Below, piece after piece: positions 44,492 through 54,929 of a DNA stretch of 64,000 nucleotides. The stretch lies in the NCBI GenBank assembly GCA_012934845.2, contig WNNJ02003772.1:53297-117296 (forward strand), given 5' to 3'. The stretch comes from Pomphorhynchus laevis. Lineage: Eukaryota > Acanthocephala > Palaeacanthocephala > Echinorhynchida > Pomphorhynchidae. Every line of letters begins with the position of its first letter. The first letter of the stretch is position 1. The translations under genes and the position numbers were made by a program. Under the pieces are notes generated by a model. The model made no database searches, was not told where the DNA came from, and saw nothing but the letters and a program-made list of their open reading frames with translations.

Positions 44492-45275
44492 ATCAGCTAA
44501 CTGAGTCTACGTATTTAATTTAATTATAAAATACCCTGATTAGCCTATCGTCCAGCGAAAAAAAATAATAAGAGACAGACAAACAAGACAATAAAAATGC
44601 ACAAATAAAAGTGTTAAGTGGTGAGTCTTCATCTTAGATTGGAATCGAGCTTATATAATAACTTTTAACTTACATTCTTTATCGTGCGTCAAAGAAGGGG
44701 TGAAAAACTATGGTTAAGAAGAAGGAAGCTTATCGATGCTAGAGAGGAGAAGGTAAGAAAGATGGGGACACAGGAACACGCGGAGAAGAGAAGATCATGG
44801 TGGAGACAGTAGATGCATACACATGTTAGTGAAATATCGTGTATAGAGATACGGACCTCACAATATTGATCGTGGTATCCGTATAGCGAGTTCAGTCATA
44901 CAAGTGAGTACTTCCTTGTGAACGGCTCGCATTAACTGGTGTGTTTGAATACTTGAGTTTAATAGAAATCAGCATCCAATCGATTGTGTTTACTAGTTAG
45001 GATATCAAGATGCAATCAAAAATTGGAAGTCGAGGCTAGATGAAGATGATGAGCAATATACATCGAACAATGATGTATGTTATTGTCAAGTTAAAATAAA
45101 AAATTGAAATTTAAAATAAACGTCATTTTTATGAATTGACTAATAAATAACAGACGTTGTATCAGAATAAGAATTAGAGGTCATCAGGAGGAACTGCTAT
45201 GCTATCAGGTTTCGGCCCCTAACTCCTCTACCCAACATAGCAGCGGGGCCAAATACATGCTAATGATGTATTTCC
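44492..45275 (-). mobile_element. Terminal module U2 next to PLE-1
   Basis: Has the same ends as U1 and U3 (ATCAGCTAACTGAGTCTACG at 44492; GGAAATACATCATTAGCATG, complement, ending 45275) but with ~450 bp of unrelated, non-coding sequence in the middle (about 44540-45090). At the 3'-like end, CTGCTATG (45194-45201) pairs with CATAGCAG (45236-45243) and GGCCCC (45214-45219) pairs with GGGGCC (45245-45250); the order a-b-a'-b' is that of a pseudoknot. It lies directly beyond the 3' end of PLE-1's RT. Confidence 0.7.
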
Positions 45276-45317
45276 TCTGAAATAACTATCTAGTATCTTA
45301 TTCTAATACAAAGTATA

Positions 45318-45910
45318 TTATTTATTATTCATCCATAAAAATTTGCCACTTAAGAGTTTAAATTTATTCTTTATATTATTGTGTTGATTTATATATTTTA
45401 CTATTTTGTGCTTGATGTTATTTTTATAGTAACCTAGTTTAAAATATGTATCTATTAAATTATTTAAATGATTCTGAAGAAAGCTAATGTCATTACATAT
45501 TGTTGCAATTCTTAAAATTTCATTATTTAATGTATTATATTTTATATTATATGGTATGCATGAATGCTCATGCAAAAATATGTTTCTTGTAAATTTAAAT
45601 ATGTCATCTTTACGATATAAATTAAAAGTAGTTTTAGTTAATGTTAATTTAATGTTTATATCTAGACATATACCTTCTTTATCATTAATATTGGTTTTAT
45701 TAAGAATGAGGCTTTCTGGATAAATTTGTTCACTTATTGAATAAAAATTGCTAGAATTAAATACACATATATCATCAATGTATCGAAACATATATTTCAT
45801 ATATTTATATAGTTTAGATTTATTTTTTACACAGTTATGAACAAATTCATATTCTATAAAGCTTAAAACAAGTCAGCTATAATTGGGCTACTATTACCAC
45901 CCATAATATA
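45318..45910 (-). pseudogene. Penelope-like element PLE-1, RT 3' part
   Basis: Minus strand. A damaged motif B region near 45900-45850, then F-R-Y-I-D-D-I-C-V-F (45795-45760), the distinctive R-Y-I-D-D of Penelope-like RTs, then an N-I-K-L-T-L-T-K-T segment and H-E-H-S-C-I-P-Y-N-I-K-Y-N-T-L ending near 45318. The upstream RT fingers are missing and no GIY-YIG endonuclease follows, so the copy is truncated on both sides. Very close to PLE-2. Confidence 0.8.
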
Positions 45911-45964
45911 ATGATTAAAATAATTCAAAATAATTTAAAATAATTCAAAATCTATTTTAAATTA

Positions 45965-46410
45965 TTTAACAATTTTATAAAAATATTTGAAAGATCTTCA
46001 TCAATATCCTCACGAAATGCTTCGTTATAAAATTCATATAAGCTTATTTTATAACTTTAGAAATAAATGTGAAAGATTCAAATCTATGTAAAAAAGAAAT
46101 CGTTATTTTTAAATCATAATATATTATTTAATTATTTTGTTGTTAATGGGACAGTGTTACATGAACAGCTTGATGAAATGCTTTGACATATTGCATCGAT
46201 ATATTGACGAAATGCTTTGCTTAAGTTCGTCAAAGCTTATACTACTATTTTATTAATAAATGTGAAAAATTTACTCCGATATTTTAACCAAATGCTTTTA
46301 CATCGATATCTTGAGAAAATGCTTTGTTTTATAATTCATAAAGTCGTTTTTAATATTTTATTAATAAATGCTAAAGATTTACATCGATATCTTGAGGATA
46401 TGCTTTATGT
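45965..46410 (+). repeat. Satellite-like units, right block
   Basis: Four or five degenerate copies of a ~85-95-bp unit (TACATCGATATCTTGA(G/C)(G/A)AAATGCTTTG ... ATTTTATTAATAAATG). An open frame at 46217-46450 merely reflects the repetition. 46450-47018 beyond it is AT-rich with no supported gene. Confidence 0.65.
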
Positions 46411-47018
46411 AAGAATTACTGGAGTTTGGTTGACTGATTTGGTTGACTGATTTAGGATATATTGTAAATATGTTGGCAAAGGCTCTTGCTGGCTGTTGTG
46501 CGCGATTCTGTTTTTCGTTATCATTGAACCTTAATGTTGTTAGTTTGAAATATCTAATTTTGATTTTTTAATTTTATAGCAGTATCAACAAAATATTATT
46601 TCAATCTTATGCATTAGCTGTTGTTTTTATCATCAGAAATACAACTGTTTGTAACTTTTTTATCAACAAAATATATTTTTATAAAATAAATATCTTAAAT
46701 TCCAATTTTAAAATAAAGCAGCAAATAACGAAATATAACTATATTTGTATTTTTGTTGATTATTATCTAAAATGATAAATATATATATATAGTTTATTAA
46801 AAAACATATAAACTAGCAGAATCACAAAAAGTTAAACATATTACAAAATACATTAGCATCTGGTATGCGTATTTTCTAAACTGGTATGTGTATTTTCTAA
46901 TAATGTGGTTAATGCTGTGTCTATGTTATTATTTTCGAACTCGATCTAGTGGGTTGATAGTTGCAACTTCAAGTAAGATGTCATCTGGCATACGTTAAGG
47001 AATACGCTTTATCCATAT

Positions 47019-47577
47019 TTATCGCAGTGGATAACAAACAAAAGGTGTAGTCCCGCCACATGATGCTTGTGATAACGCTCCACCGAGACCTGGAATCATA
47101 CTGTTTAACGAAACACCAGCTGGTAATTGTACCGGTGGTAATTCTATGATTCTTGGATATGTTGATGCTACGGCATAAGGTGATATTTGTCCACCTGGTA
47201 GTGTGCCCATTGTTGGTGGAAGTGCCCCAGCAAACGGCGGTGGAAATGCTCCAGGTGGAAATGCGCCAGGTGGAAATGCGCCGGGTGGAAATGCGCCAGG
47301 TGGAAATGCGCCGGGTGGAAATGCGCCAGGTGGAAATGCGCCGGGTGGAAATGCGCCAGGTGGAAATGCGCCGGGTGGAAATGCGCCAGGTGGAAATGCG
47401 CCGGGTGGAAATGCGCCTGGTGGAAATGCGCCGGGTGGAAATGCACCAGGTGGAAATGCGCCAGGTGGGTATGCGCCAGGTGGGTATGCGCCAGGTGGAA
47501 ATGGTATTCCCCCAGGAGATGGAAATGGATACTTACCGGGAGCAAAACCAGACTGGGGTTGTTGTGGTGTAGATCGT
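47019..47577 (-). CDS. Host-like exon: Pro-rich pentapeptide-repeat protein, C-terminal exon
   Basis: The minus-strand frame opens after TATTTTGTTTAG, a good 3' splice site, at 47577, so the N-terminus is likely in an upstream exon not found here. The exon encodes Q-P-Q-S-G-F-A-P-G-K-Y, then about 17 repeats of P-P-G-A-(F/Y), a short non-repetitive part (P-T-M-G-T-L-P-G-G ... L-P-A-G-V-S-L-N-S-M-I-P-G-L-G-G-A), and ends with a two-Cys C-terminus (C-G-G-T-T-P-F-V-C-Y-P-L-R). The repeat suggests an extracellular structural protein (cuticle, shell or silk-like), which is inference. A GTAAGTAT donor inside the exon (GT at 47536-47535) could be used alternatively. AATAAA occurs near 46793-46798. 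All other frames across the repeat are also open, so the strand choice rests on the splice site and the non-repetitive flanks. Confidence 0.5.
47245..47505. repeat. 15-bp coding minisatellite with 30-bp higher-order unit
   Basis: About 17 units of GGTGGAAATGCGCC(A/G). In the middle the last base alternates A, G, A, G, so the array is built of 30-bp dimers; whole 60-base lines of the sequence are identical. This suggests recent expansion by unequal exchange or slippage. Confidence 0.9.
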
Positions 47578-47599
47578 CTAAACAAAATATAAGTCAATC

Positions 47600-48340
47600 G
47601 ATTAATTAATTTTTCTACTGCATATCATACCTTAGTCCCATTCGTCTCAGTAATATTTGGTTAATATGTATAATATCATAACGGCCTACATTTTAAATAT
47701 ACCAAGAGAAAATATATTTTTGCACTGCTTGTTATCTCTGAGTCATATTAACAAGTAGCGTTTAAAGAACCTTGTGCGATAAAAAAAGTTCAAATCTTCG
47801 TATTTTTAAACCTTACTTGTTTATAGACTCAAATGCAAGGACGCCACACACCTATAATTGGAGGATAATTGGTTTCACAAAAAAATATCATTATCAATGT
47901 CATTGTATCCTATTGTTGCGTTTTGCTATGAGCACAAATTTAAAAGGTTGGTGCATACACAGTGAGTGATGGTTCAACATAAATGTGTATTTAATTGCCC
48001 GATAAAAATATAGGCGAAACGCATTGTGCAACGGTAAAGCAAATATTTATATTAACAGAGCACAATTACACGCAACAAAACAAAAAACATTAGTCATTAT
48101 TAATTTGTAGAAAGTTTTTTAATGAAATGCTTAATATTTGTTACCTTATGGGCTACTTCGTAGATATCATATCATTACTGCCATCGAGTAATTATTAAAG
48201 TAGATTAAATTTTAGAATCAGTGATTTATATATTTGTTAGAGTATCTAGCAAATCATCAAATCCTTAAATTTTGTTATTTCGTATAATTTTTAAATAACA
48301 AACATGCTATAGTAAGAATCTCTAGCTAGGTCCTGGCATG
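47600..48340. other. Intergenic/intronic, nothing recognised
   Basis: AT-rich. A 65-codon plus-strand frame at 47772-47969 has no recognisable features. If the Pro-rich exon is real, this would be its upstream intron. Confidence 0.4.
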
Positions 48341-48344
48341 TATC

Positions 48345-48770
48345 GGTTCACACCACAAAACCCATGAAAATAAAGTGGAATTAAATTATGCTTTCTTAAA
48401 TGCAAGCAGGTTTTACGCGCAAGTGCTTTTTCGTATATGGAGATGAAGGCGTTTTAAATCGAGATGTGCCGCATGTCTTTAGGGCAAGTGGCATGATTTA
48501 ATTTAGATAAAAACATTCTACGACACATATTGATGCTGCCAGCAATATTGGATAGTGTGGCTAATAGTCTTTTGATGGTAACCTCCTTTCTGTGAATGTC
48601 TGTCAAAAGCTAACAGACGCGAGTAAACAGTGGCACACGAGTTATGAAAGTTCCTGGAAGCGAACTCTAGGATGTCAGGATATCCGTACAGGTGATGTCC
48701 ATACTTGAAACTGCTCCAGTAGAGATTGATTGGGGTGAGGGAGTGACTCCATAATTGCGTAGGGCTTCGT
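48345..48770 (-). pseudogene. Jockey J10, ORF2 fragment
   Basis: Aligns by eye, with many changes, to J9 40735-41150: the region from the F-H-G-F motif back through the D-L-R-P-I-S segment and the linker. Both element ends are missing. Old. 48780-49085 beyond it has no supported gene. Confidence 0.65.
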
Positions 48771-49087
48771 AATTAAGTAGATTCATAATTGTACGTATAC
48801 TTTAGTTTTTTTGTGGATTACGGTAATAAAGTTCTGAAAGTTTTTTTCTACATTGAAACACGAAGTGAAGCTTTCCAAACATTGGGTTAAAACGGTTCAA
48901 ATTAAAAAATTCGAGTAATAGTCAACTACAACCACTGGTCCTTAGCTTGCACTAGTTCGGGGCTGAAAATCTTTAATGACTCTCTGAATTAAGCTCCATA
49001 TAACTCGTCTTGAATTTTCGCGATCTTGGAGACTATCTGCAAGTGGTTTGACTTCGTTGCTGCGTTCATTAGATACAGAACATTCAG

Positions 49088-49394
49088 ATCAGCTAACTGA
49101 GTCTACTTATTTAATATTATTAATAAATTACTAATATTGCTAAATAAAATACAAATCCTTAAATAATAAATAATTGTCATTAATAAATAATAGTTATTTT
49201 AATTTTTAGATTTATATCAAGTTGAAATTTAAAATAAAAGTCAATTTTTATGAATTGACAAATAAATAACGATGATGTATCATAATAAGGATTAGAGGTC
49301 ATCAGGAGGAACTTCTATTTTATCAAGTTTCTGTCCATATTCCTCGACCCAACATAGCAGCGGGGTGAAATACATGCTAATGACGCATATTTCC
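49088..49394 (-). mobile_element. Terminal module U3 next to PLE-2
   Basis: A compact (307-bp) copy without U2's middle insert. Ends match U1 and U2. The two pseudoknot stems are eroded here (only the CTGCTATG side remains clean). It is placed at the 3' side of PLE-2 exactly as U2 is at PLE-1, which supports its being part of the PLE. Confidence 0.65.
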
Positions 49395-49439
49395 TCTGAT
49401 GAAATTCGATTATAAAGTAATTATTCTAATACACAGTAT

Positions 49440-50810
49440 ATAATTTATTATCCATCCACAAACATTTTCCGCTAATGATTTTAAATTTGTTTTTAATAAT
49501 ATATTGTTAATTTATATATTTTACAATTTTCTGTTTGATTTTATTTTTATAGTGACCTATTTTAAAATAAGTAGCAATTCTTTGCAATTCTTAGTATTTT
49601 GCAATTCTTAAAATTTCATTATTTAATGTATTGTATTTTATATTATATGGTATGCATGAATGCACATGCAAAAATGTTTTTTTGTACATTTAAATGTCGT
49701 CTTTACGATATAAATTGATAATAGTTTTAATTGATGTTCATATTTAATGCTCATATCTAGACGTATTATTTTTTATCATCAATATTAGTTTTATTGAAAA
49801 TAAGGCGACCTGGATAAATTTGTTCGCTTATTGAATAAAAATTGTTAGAGTTAAATACACATATATCATCAATATATCTGAATATATATTTCATATATTT
49901 ATATAATCTAGATTTATTTTTAAAACTGCTATGAACAAATTCATATTCTATAAAGCTTAAAAACAAGTCAGCTATAATTGGGCTACTATTACCACCCATT
50001 GGAACACCTTTTACTTGTCTAAATATAGATGTCCCTACTTTTAAATAATTTTGATTTATCAAAATATTTAAGGATTCTATTAATTCAATTTTATCCATAT
50101 ATTTATATTTACTTGATGGTTTAATTTTTGTTAGATATGCGTTATAGTTATTATAACATATATATGTATATCTTTTTCCGAATATAAGATTAATTAATTT
50201 TTCTAATGCATCTTTAATATCTACTAAATCTAAATTGGTATAAAGCGTACTAAAATCGCAAGTATTTATGTTTTAAAAATTTATTCCTTTTGTGTGTTCT
50301 AAAAATTCTTTTGTAGAATTAATACTGAAATAGTGTTTTATACCAGTATTAATTTCGATTACCTAACAATATTTCTTGGTGTGATTTAATTACTTTAAGT
50401 ATTTTATTCATATAGACAGAAAGTGGTTTTAATGTACATTTAAACGCACTACATATGAACCTAGGTTTTATTGGATTTTTATGTAATTTTGGATTCAAAT
50501 ATCATATAGGTATAGTTTTATTATCTGATTCAACCTTTATACCTTTTTTATCCATTATAGAACAGTGAGTTGTAATAATTGTTTTTAAACTTAACTCACT
50601 TCGTTCATATGTTGGATTTACATTTAAATCATTAGAATTAACCTCTTTCATTAGTATATCATAATAAAGCTTTTTGCATACGAATACAAAGTTATTACTA
50701 GCTTTATCAATAGTTGTTATTAAATAGTTATTCTTTAATTTATGAAGTTCTGTATATATATCTTTATTAATTTGATATTTCCATTTATAATTTTTTTTTA
50801 TTTTCATTTT
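49440..50810 (-). pseudogene. Penelope-like element PLE-2, most of the RT
   Basis: Minus strand. 50807-50502: I-T-T-I-D-K-A-S-N-N-F-V-F-V-C-K-K, a typical PLE N-terminal RT segment. Then P-K-L-H-K-N-P-I-K-P-R-F-I and T-L-K-P-L-S near 50480-50410. 50098-49766: Q-V-K-G-V-P-M-G-G-N-S-S-P-I-I-A-D-L (motif B), then F-R-Y-I-D-D-I-C-V-F. The rest is decayed to 49440. No GIY-YIG domain is attached. At least four frame faults. N-terminal core extension not clear. Confidence 0.8.
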
Positions 50811-51039
50811 TTTTTAATTTTATCAAATATATGATATTTTCAAAAATAGCTTTTGTTAATAATTAGCTTACTAAATAAGCATTTAATTCATCATATATTA
50901 AATTGTAAATTTTATTGTTATTATTTAATCTATATTAGAACAAAATGAACAAAATGAACAAAATTAGAACAACATTATATTAGAACAAAATGCTATAATT
51001 AGAACAAAATTATATTAGAACAAAATTATATTAGTACAA

Positions 51040-51771
51040 AATGCTATAAGATATGGCTGGCCACCTCCTAACGCACCACAAAATTGTACCTGCGGTAACT
51101 GTTTTGATCTCAGACATTGCCTTGCGTGTCAAGTTGGAGGTCTGCCAACAATAAGGCATAATGCTGTTCGCAATTTTGTTGCATCTAGATTAACCCAAGT
51201 GACGTCGTCTGTAACTATTGAGCTCGTATTACGAACACTGCCTGAAAATGTCGAATTCGAGCAACCTACAACAACACGGGATATGGACGCAGGACTCAAC
51301 ATTGAATGCAACGGTTCATTCGGTGATACATTAGAGCGGTCCTTACTGGACATTTGTACATTCAAACCACCTAGCCCAATCGTATCGTTCGAATAATCCG
51401 GATAACCACTTCAATTACCACACACAAAGGAAAATGGCCAAGTACAGCGAACGTGTTGACATGTTTGAAGACGCAAATTTTTACCCGTTCGTAATAGCGT
51501 GTAACGGTGCTATGGGAAATGAGGCTCAGCTAGTTCTGAAGCGGATGGCGAAATTGGAAGCTGAAAAATCTAAACGACCCTACAATCGTTACATTGAAGA
51601 TCTTAGAGTGGACATTGGTTTTCTAATGGCTAGGTCGGCTTCAGTCGCATTGCGAAATGCGAGGTCGAGTACTGGAAGGTTTGCAGGAATTGTAATGGAA
51701 AATTTTATTGGTGATACGATATATGATCTTAAAATTCAAGATACACTGTCGTGCCAGGATGCTCAAATTTG
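51040..51771 (+). pseudogene. CXC-family LINE copy D: knuckle and endonuclease tail
   Basis: Plus strand. C-T-C-G ... H-C-L-A-C-Q-V-G-G ... R-H-N-A-V-R (51090-51165), then D-A-G-L-N-I and L-L-D-I-C-T-F, the places where element B has L-D-I-V and F-F-D-V-T-V. A frame fault near 51395 leads to 51434-51771, with K-Y-S-E-R-V-D (compare B's K-Y-A-E-R-I-I-D), F-Y-P-F-V-I and a C-terminal R-S-A-S-V-A-L-R-N-A. The Asp of the D-V-x-V motif is retained. 5'-truncated, as is usual for LINEs. Confidence 0.7.
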
Positions 51772-51823
51772 AGATATTATTTTTATATTTCAATTGTGAC
51801 CCGTTAGGAATTGTTCTACTGTT

Positions 51824-51840
51824 GCCCATTTGGGGACTTT
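51824..51840 (+). promoter_or_regulatory. 3'UTR hairpin motif of copy D
   Basis: GCCCATTTGGGGACTTT, 50 bp after the stop of copy D; same motif as at 7604-7620 on the minus strand of element B. 51850-52290 beyond it is AT-rich, with no gene seen. Confidence 0.5.
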
Positions 51841-52304
51841 GAAAGTCTTGTGTTTATTTGATTTACAATAAATGCTTTTTTTAAATATTAGAACAAAAAA
51901 GTTTAAGAGCTTAAACACACAATTTCAGTTCCATATTAAAGTCCCGCTAGTTTCGCTCGCGGAAAATCTTGTCCATCAAGATTAATATTATTATTGAGAA
52001 TATTGCTTACACGATCCGTTATTATTAATATATTAAAAAATTCTTGATTACTAAGTACTTACAAGTTTAACAAATTCTTGATTAAACTCAAATTATTGAA
52101 GTTAATCAAAGAATTAACAAATTCTTTAATTACTAACTACTTACATAATAGCATATAACAATAAATAACATACAAACTATATACACATGGCGATCGGCTT
52201 TAATAATTGACTGACTTCTTTACCGGCACCACCCTAGTGAAAAAAACCACAGAATATTAACACACACGACATACAAAGCGACACAAGACTTCCGGCAAAC
52301 AGCT

Positions 52305-53260
52305 ATGCCCCGAGGTATTCCATCTTCGACACAAAAATGTTGTACGTGCAATGGTGGGGTTGCCAAATGCAGAGGTTGCCGATGCGCGAGAGCAAATAAA
52401 CCATGCCTCAATTGCTCAGCTCCAAACTGCCTGCGCAAAACTCCATCTGATCAGGCATCTGGCAATCATGGCAACAACGGGGGCGTACTAGCAATGGAAC
52501 CTCAACTCTCTAACATAAGATCTGCACAAGATCCAGTAGACATGACAGAGATAAACGTGTGCTCTGTATAGACTGGCGACCTCCCTGCTCATATAACGGA
52601 TAACACAAATCAATGGAGCAATATCGATGTATACTTCAAAGAGTGCATATGCATGGTGCGAAATAGCTTTAAACTACCCAAGTGTAATGCTAGTAGAAAA
52701 TTTGTGCAAGTCTTGGCGAATCTTTATAGGGAAGCTGCACAAACAGAAGATTATGAAAACAAAACATTAAAGCTTGCAACAATATTCAGTCAAACAATGC
52801 GCCAGGGAATTGGGATCAGGAAAACAAGTGCCCTTCGCAAGACGCTAGAAAGACGAATTTCGATGTGGGAACGCAAAGAGTTGGATAAGCTAATGTCTGA
52901 ATCAAAAATTCTTCAAAACATCCATAAAAACAGCAAGTTTAAAAGTCAAAACATTAAGTCTTCGGGTTGGTACCGCAACTATATCAGACTAATTGAAAAT
53001 GGATGTTCCCCCATGCCATGAGATTGCTATACAATAATGGTGCACAGAACGTAATTCACAAAGTTGACGATAAAATATGCCCCGGAGCATCAGTGCGGGG
53101 TGAACTCATAAGAATCCACCTTGAGTCTAATGGTATTGAGCCATCCTCCGTGATTTCTCAGAAAGTGGTAGAAGAAAGGACATAAAACAGAGGATCAACA
53201 ATCACTCATAACTGACATATATAAATGCCCCATTTGCGGGAAGCAATGGATTGTAAATTG
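52305..53260 (+). pseudogene. CXC-family LINE copy C: CXC domain, linker and start of RT
   Basis: Starts Met-Pro-Arg-Gly-Ile-Pro-Ser at 52305, then C-C-T-C ... C-R-G-C-R-C ... C-L-N-C ... C-L-R within 45 codons. A stop at 52570 ends the first frame; 52653-53012 continues with L-P-K-C-N-A-S-R-K-F-V and R-K-T-L-E-R-R-I, which lies upstream of the RT core. RT motifs are absent: the sequence jumps at about 53020 to unrelated coding-like sequence (to 53185) and then the 3'UTR hairpin (53227-53243). So it is an internally deleted copy. It shows the uninterrupted version of the region that U1 splits in element B. Confidence 0.7.
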
Positions 53261-53299
53261 TGCAAAAAGAAATTATTTCATTATAAAAATTAATCTATA

Positions 53300-54010
53300 T
53301 TTATACCCTTTTGATAGCATTTTTTAATTCTCAATTTTCAATTGATTCTAGATTATGGGTATATGTGTGACCATTTATTTTATCAAAATTAAGACTTTTG
53401 CAATTGCATTCAGTTTCGATAATGTTTCTAACATTTTCATTACATATTGATTTCAATTCTTTATTATAATTACAAATTTTCCATCCTAATGGCGGTAAAA
53501 ATTTATATTTTATTCTAAGAATATATTTACTTAAATCTGATCATATTATTTCTTTACTTTTAGAATTATTTTAAATTCCACCTATATTTTTATACATTTA
53601 ATGAAGTTTATGCTAATAAATAGTCTATTTGTCGACCTGTCTCATTCATGATCAAATTCTATTTGGTTAATTAAGAGTGGCAGCTATATGCATTGTTTTA
53701 TGAATATTTTAATTTGTAAATTAGACTCGTAGTCTAAATGAACTGTCACATCTAAAAATTTAAGGAATTTCCTATTTCAGCAATCAACTTTAGAGAACAA
53801 TAACTTTGGACACCTTCGATTAATTTACTGAGTTCTTTCTCTGTTTTACATATTACAAATATGTCATCTATGTAGCGGCAAAAAACCATAGGATTTGCAT
53901 TTATACTTTCTAATTTCCTCTGTTTGACAGCATGTATAAATATAATAGCGTAAGACGATGCCTTCGGTTGCCTATTGCCATACCTTTACTTGACGATATA
54001 TTTTGGAATT
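53300..54010 (-). pseudogene. Penelope-like element PLE-3, RT fragment of a different lineage
   Basis: Minus strand, too broken for long open frames. Around 54000-53960 is a G-M-A-I-G-N-R-Q segment, then F-C-R-Y-I-D-D-I-F-V-I-C (53895-53860), followed by L-N-F-L-D-V-T-V near 53770. The Y-I-D-D and the L-D-V-T-V box identify a PLE RT. The wording differs from PLE-1/2, so it is another subfamily. Confidence 0.65.
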
Positions 54011-54049
54011 GAACTCAAAGATATATTTAGGAACAATTTGATAGAATAG

Positions 54050-54900
54050 ACATAAATTGATGCTCGAATCTACTATGCAATGTTCGGGAGCTAATTTGTT
54101 TTGCGTGCAATGAACAGTTATATAAACCAGTGATAGGTACTGCGATGGGAACGCCTGTAGGTCCTAAATAGGCTGGTTAATGTTGCCGAAATAGAGGATA
54201 AATTTTTGCGCGACTGTAAGCAATGATCAAAATTATGGCTCAGGCTTTGATAATATCGATTATATCATCAAAGCCTGACCACATGACAAGAACTCATCGA
54301 ATTTGCCAACAACCTAAACAAATGGTATGAACTCAATTTCGAACTAAACTTTGTGAAGAATTAGCGCATAGTTTGCCTAGAGTGCTTGAACTATAAGGAC
54401 ATTATATTGCTAGGCAAACAACACTGGAAATTTTCAGAAATCGAACTCATATATACGAGTCATATATGCATGTCAGTAGTCGTAATTATCCACAAAACGC
54501 ATAATGATTCGTAATGAAACTATTTGTATTAGAAAGATATGATCAACACAGATGTGATTCTACGGCAATTTGAATATATCACGATCATTGCTGAAAATAA
54601 GAGGTTACTCTGTCAGATAAATTGATACACAATTCAAACGCGTAGAGCTTAAACCGATTATTTCTTTTGATAAGTAAAGATAAGAACGAAGAAAACTATA
54701 CGAACGCAGTATTAACGTATCATTCTGCCTTTGCTAATTTCGGTAGGCACGAATATACAAGATACTGTTAAGAATGTGGAATGAAAACTTTAGATATTTA
54801 TCTTAAAGGGAATCCTTTAACTGCTTCGTGAACACCAGCAGTTATAGAAAACATTTAAGAGAAGACGCTAATTTCCAAGGCAAACTTGTCAAATAAATAA
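54050..54900 (+). pseudogene. Penelope-like element PLE-4, RT fragment
   Basis: Plus strand. 54105-54170 reads F-A-C-N-E-Q-L-Y-K-P-V-I-G-T-A-M-G-T-P-V-G-P, the PLE motif B with an upstream Tyr-Lys segment. 54300-54350 gives E-F-A-N-N-L-N-K-W-Y-E-L, and 54440-54510 matches weakly to the post-RT S-S-x-H-P region. A Y-H-S-A-F-A-N segment near 54715 may be the connector. The Y-I-D-D box is damaged. It lies head-to-head with PLE-3. Confidence 0.55.
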
Positions 54901-54929
54901 GTGGAACTGTTGACATATATCAAAGAGCG

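Noticed and set aside
45160-45275. Hammerhead ribozyme in the PLE module: on the minus strand CTGATGA and GAAAC boxes both occur, plus a GTA before a GAGGA stem
   Set aside because: The boxes come in the order GTA, GAAAC, CTGATGA, which is not a circular permutation of the hammerhead core, and no stem II can be formed.
45186-45275. HDV-like ribozyme suggested by the interlocked stems
   Set aside because: Only about 12 bases lie between the second strands of the two stems, too few for P4 and the catalytic J4/2 segment, and no clear P3 is present.
46217-46450. 77-codon plus-strand gene
   Set aside because: It is composed of satellite-like repeats; the amino-acid pattern only mirrors the DNA repeat.
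47153-47592. Plus-strand Gly/Asn/Pro-rich or Met/Val/Glu-rich proteins across the 15-bp repeat
   Set aside because: All frames are open because the unit is a multiple of three; only the minus frame has a splice acceptor and a plausible non-repetitive C-terminus.
48800-48970. Possible LTR-element integrase scrap on the minus strand (a V-V-V-D-Y-Y-S-like segment)
   Set aside because: One short motif without supporting neighbours; too weak to call.
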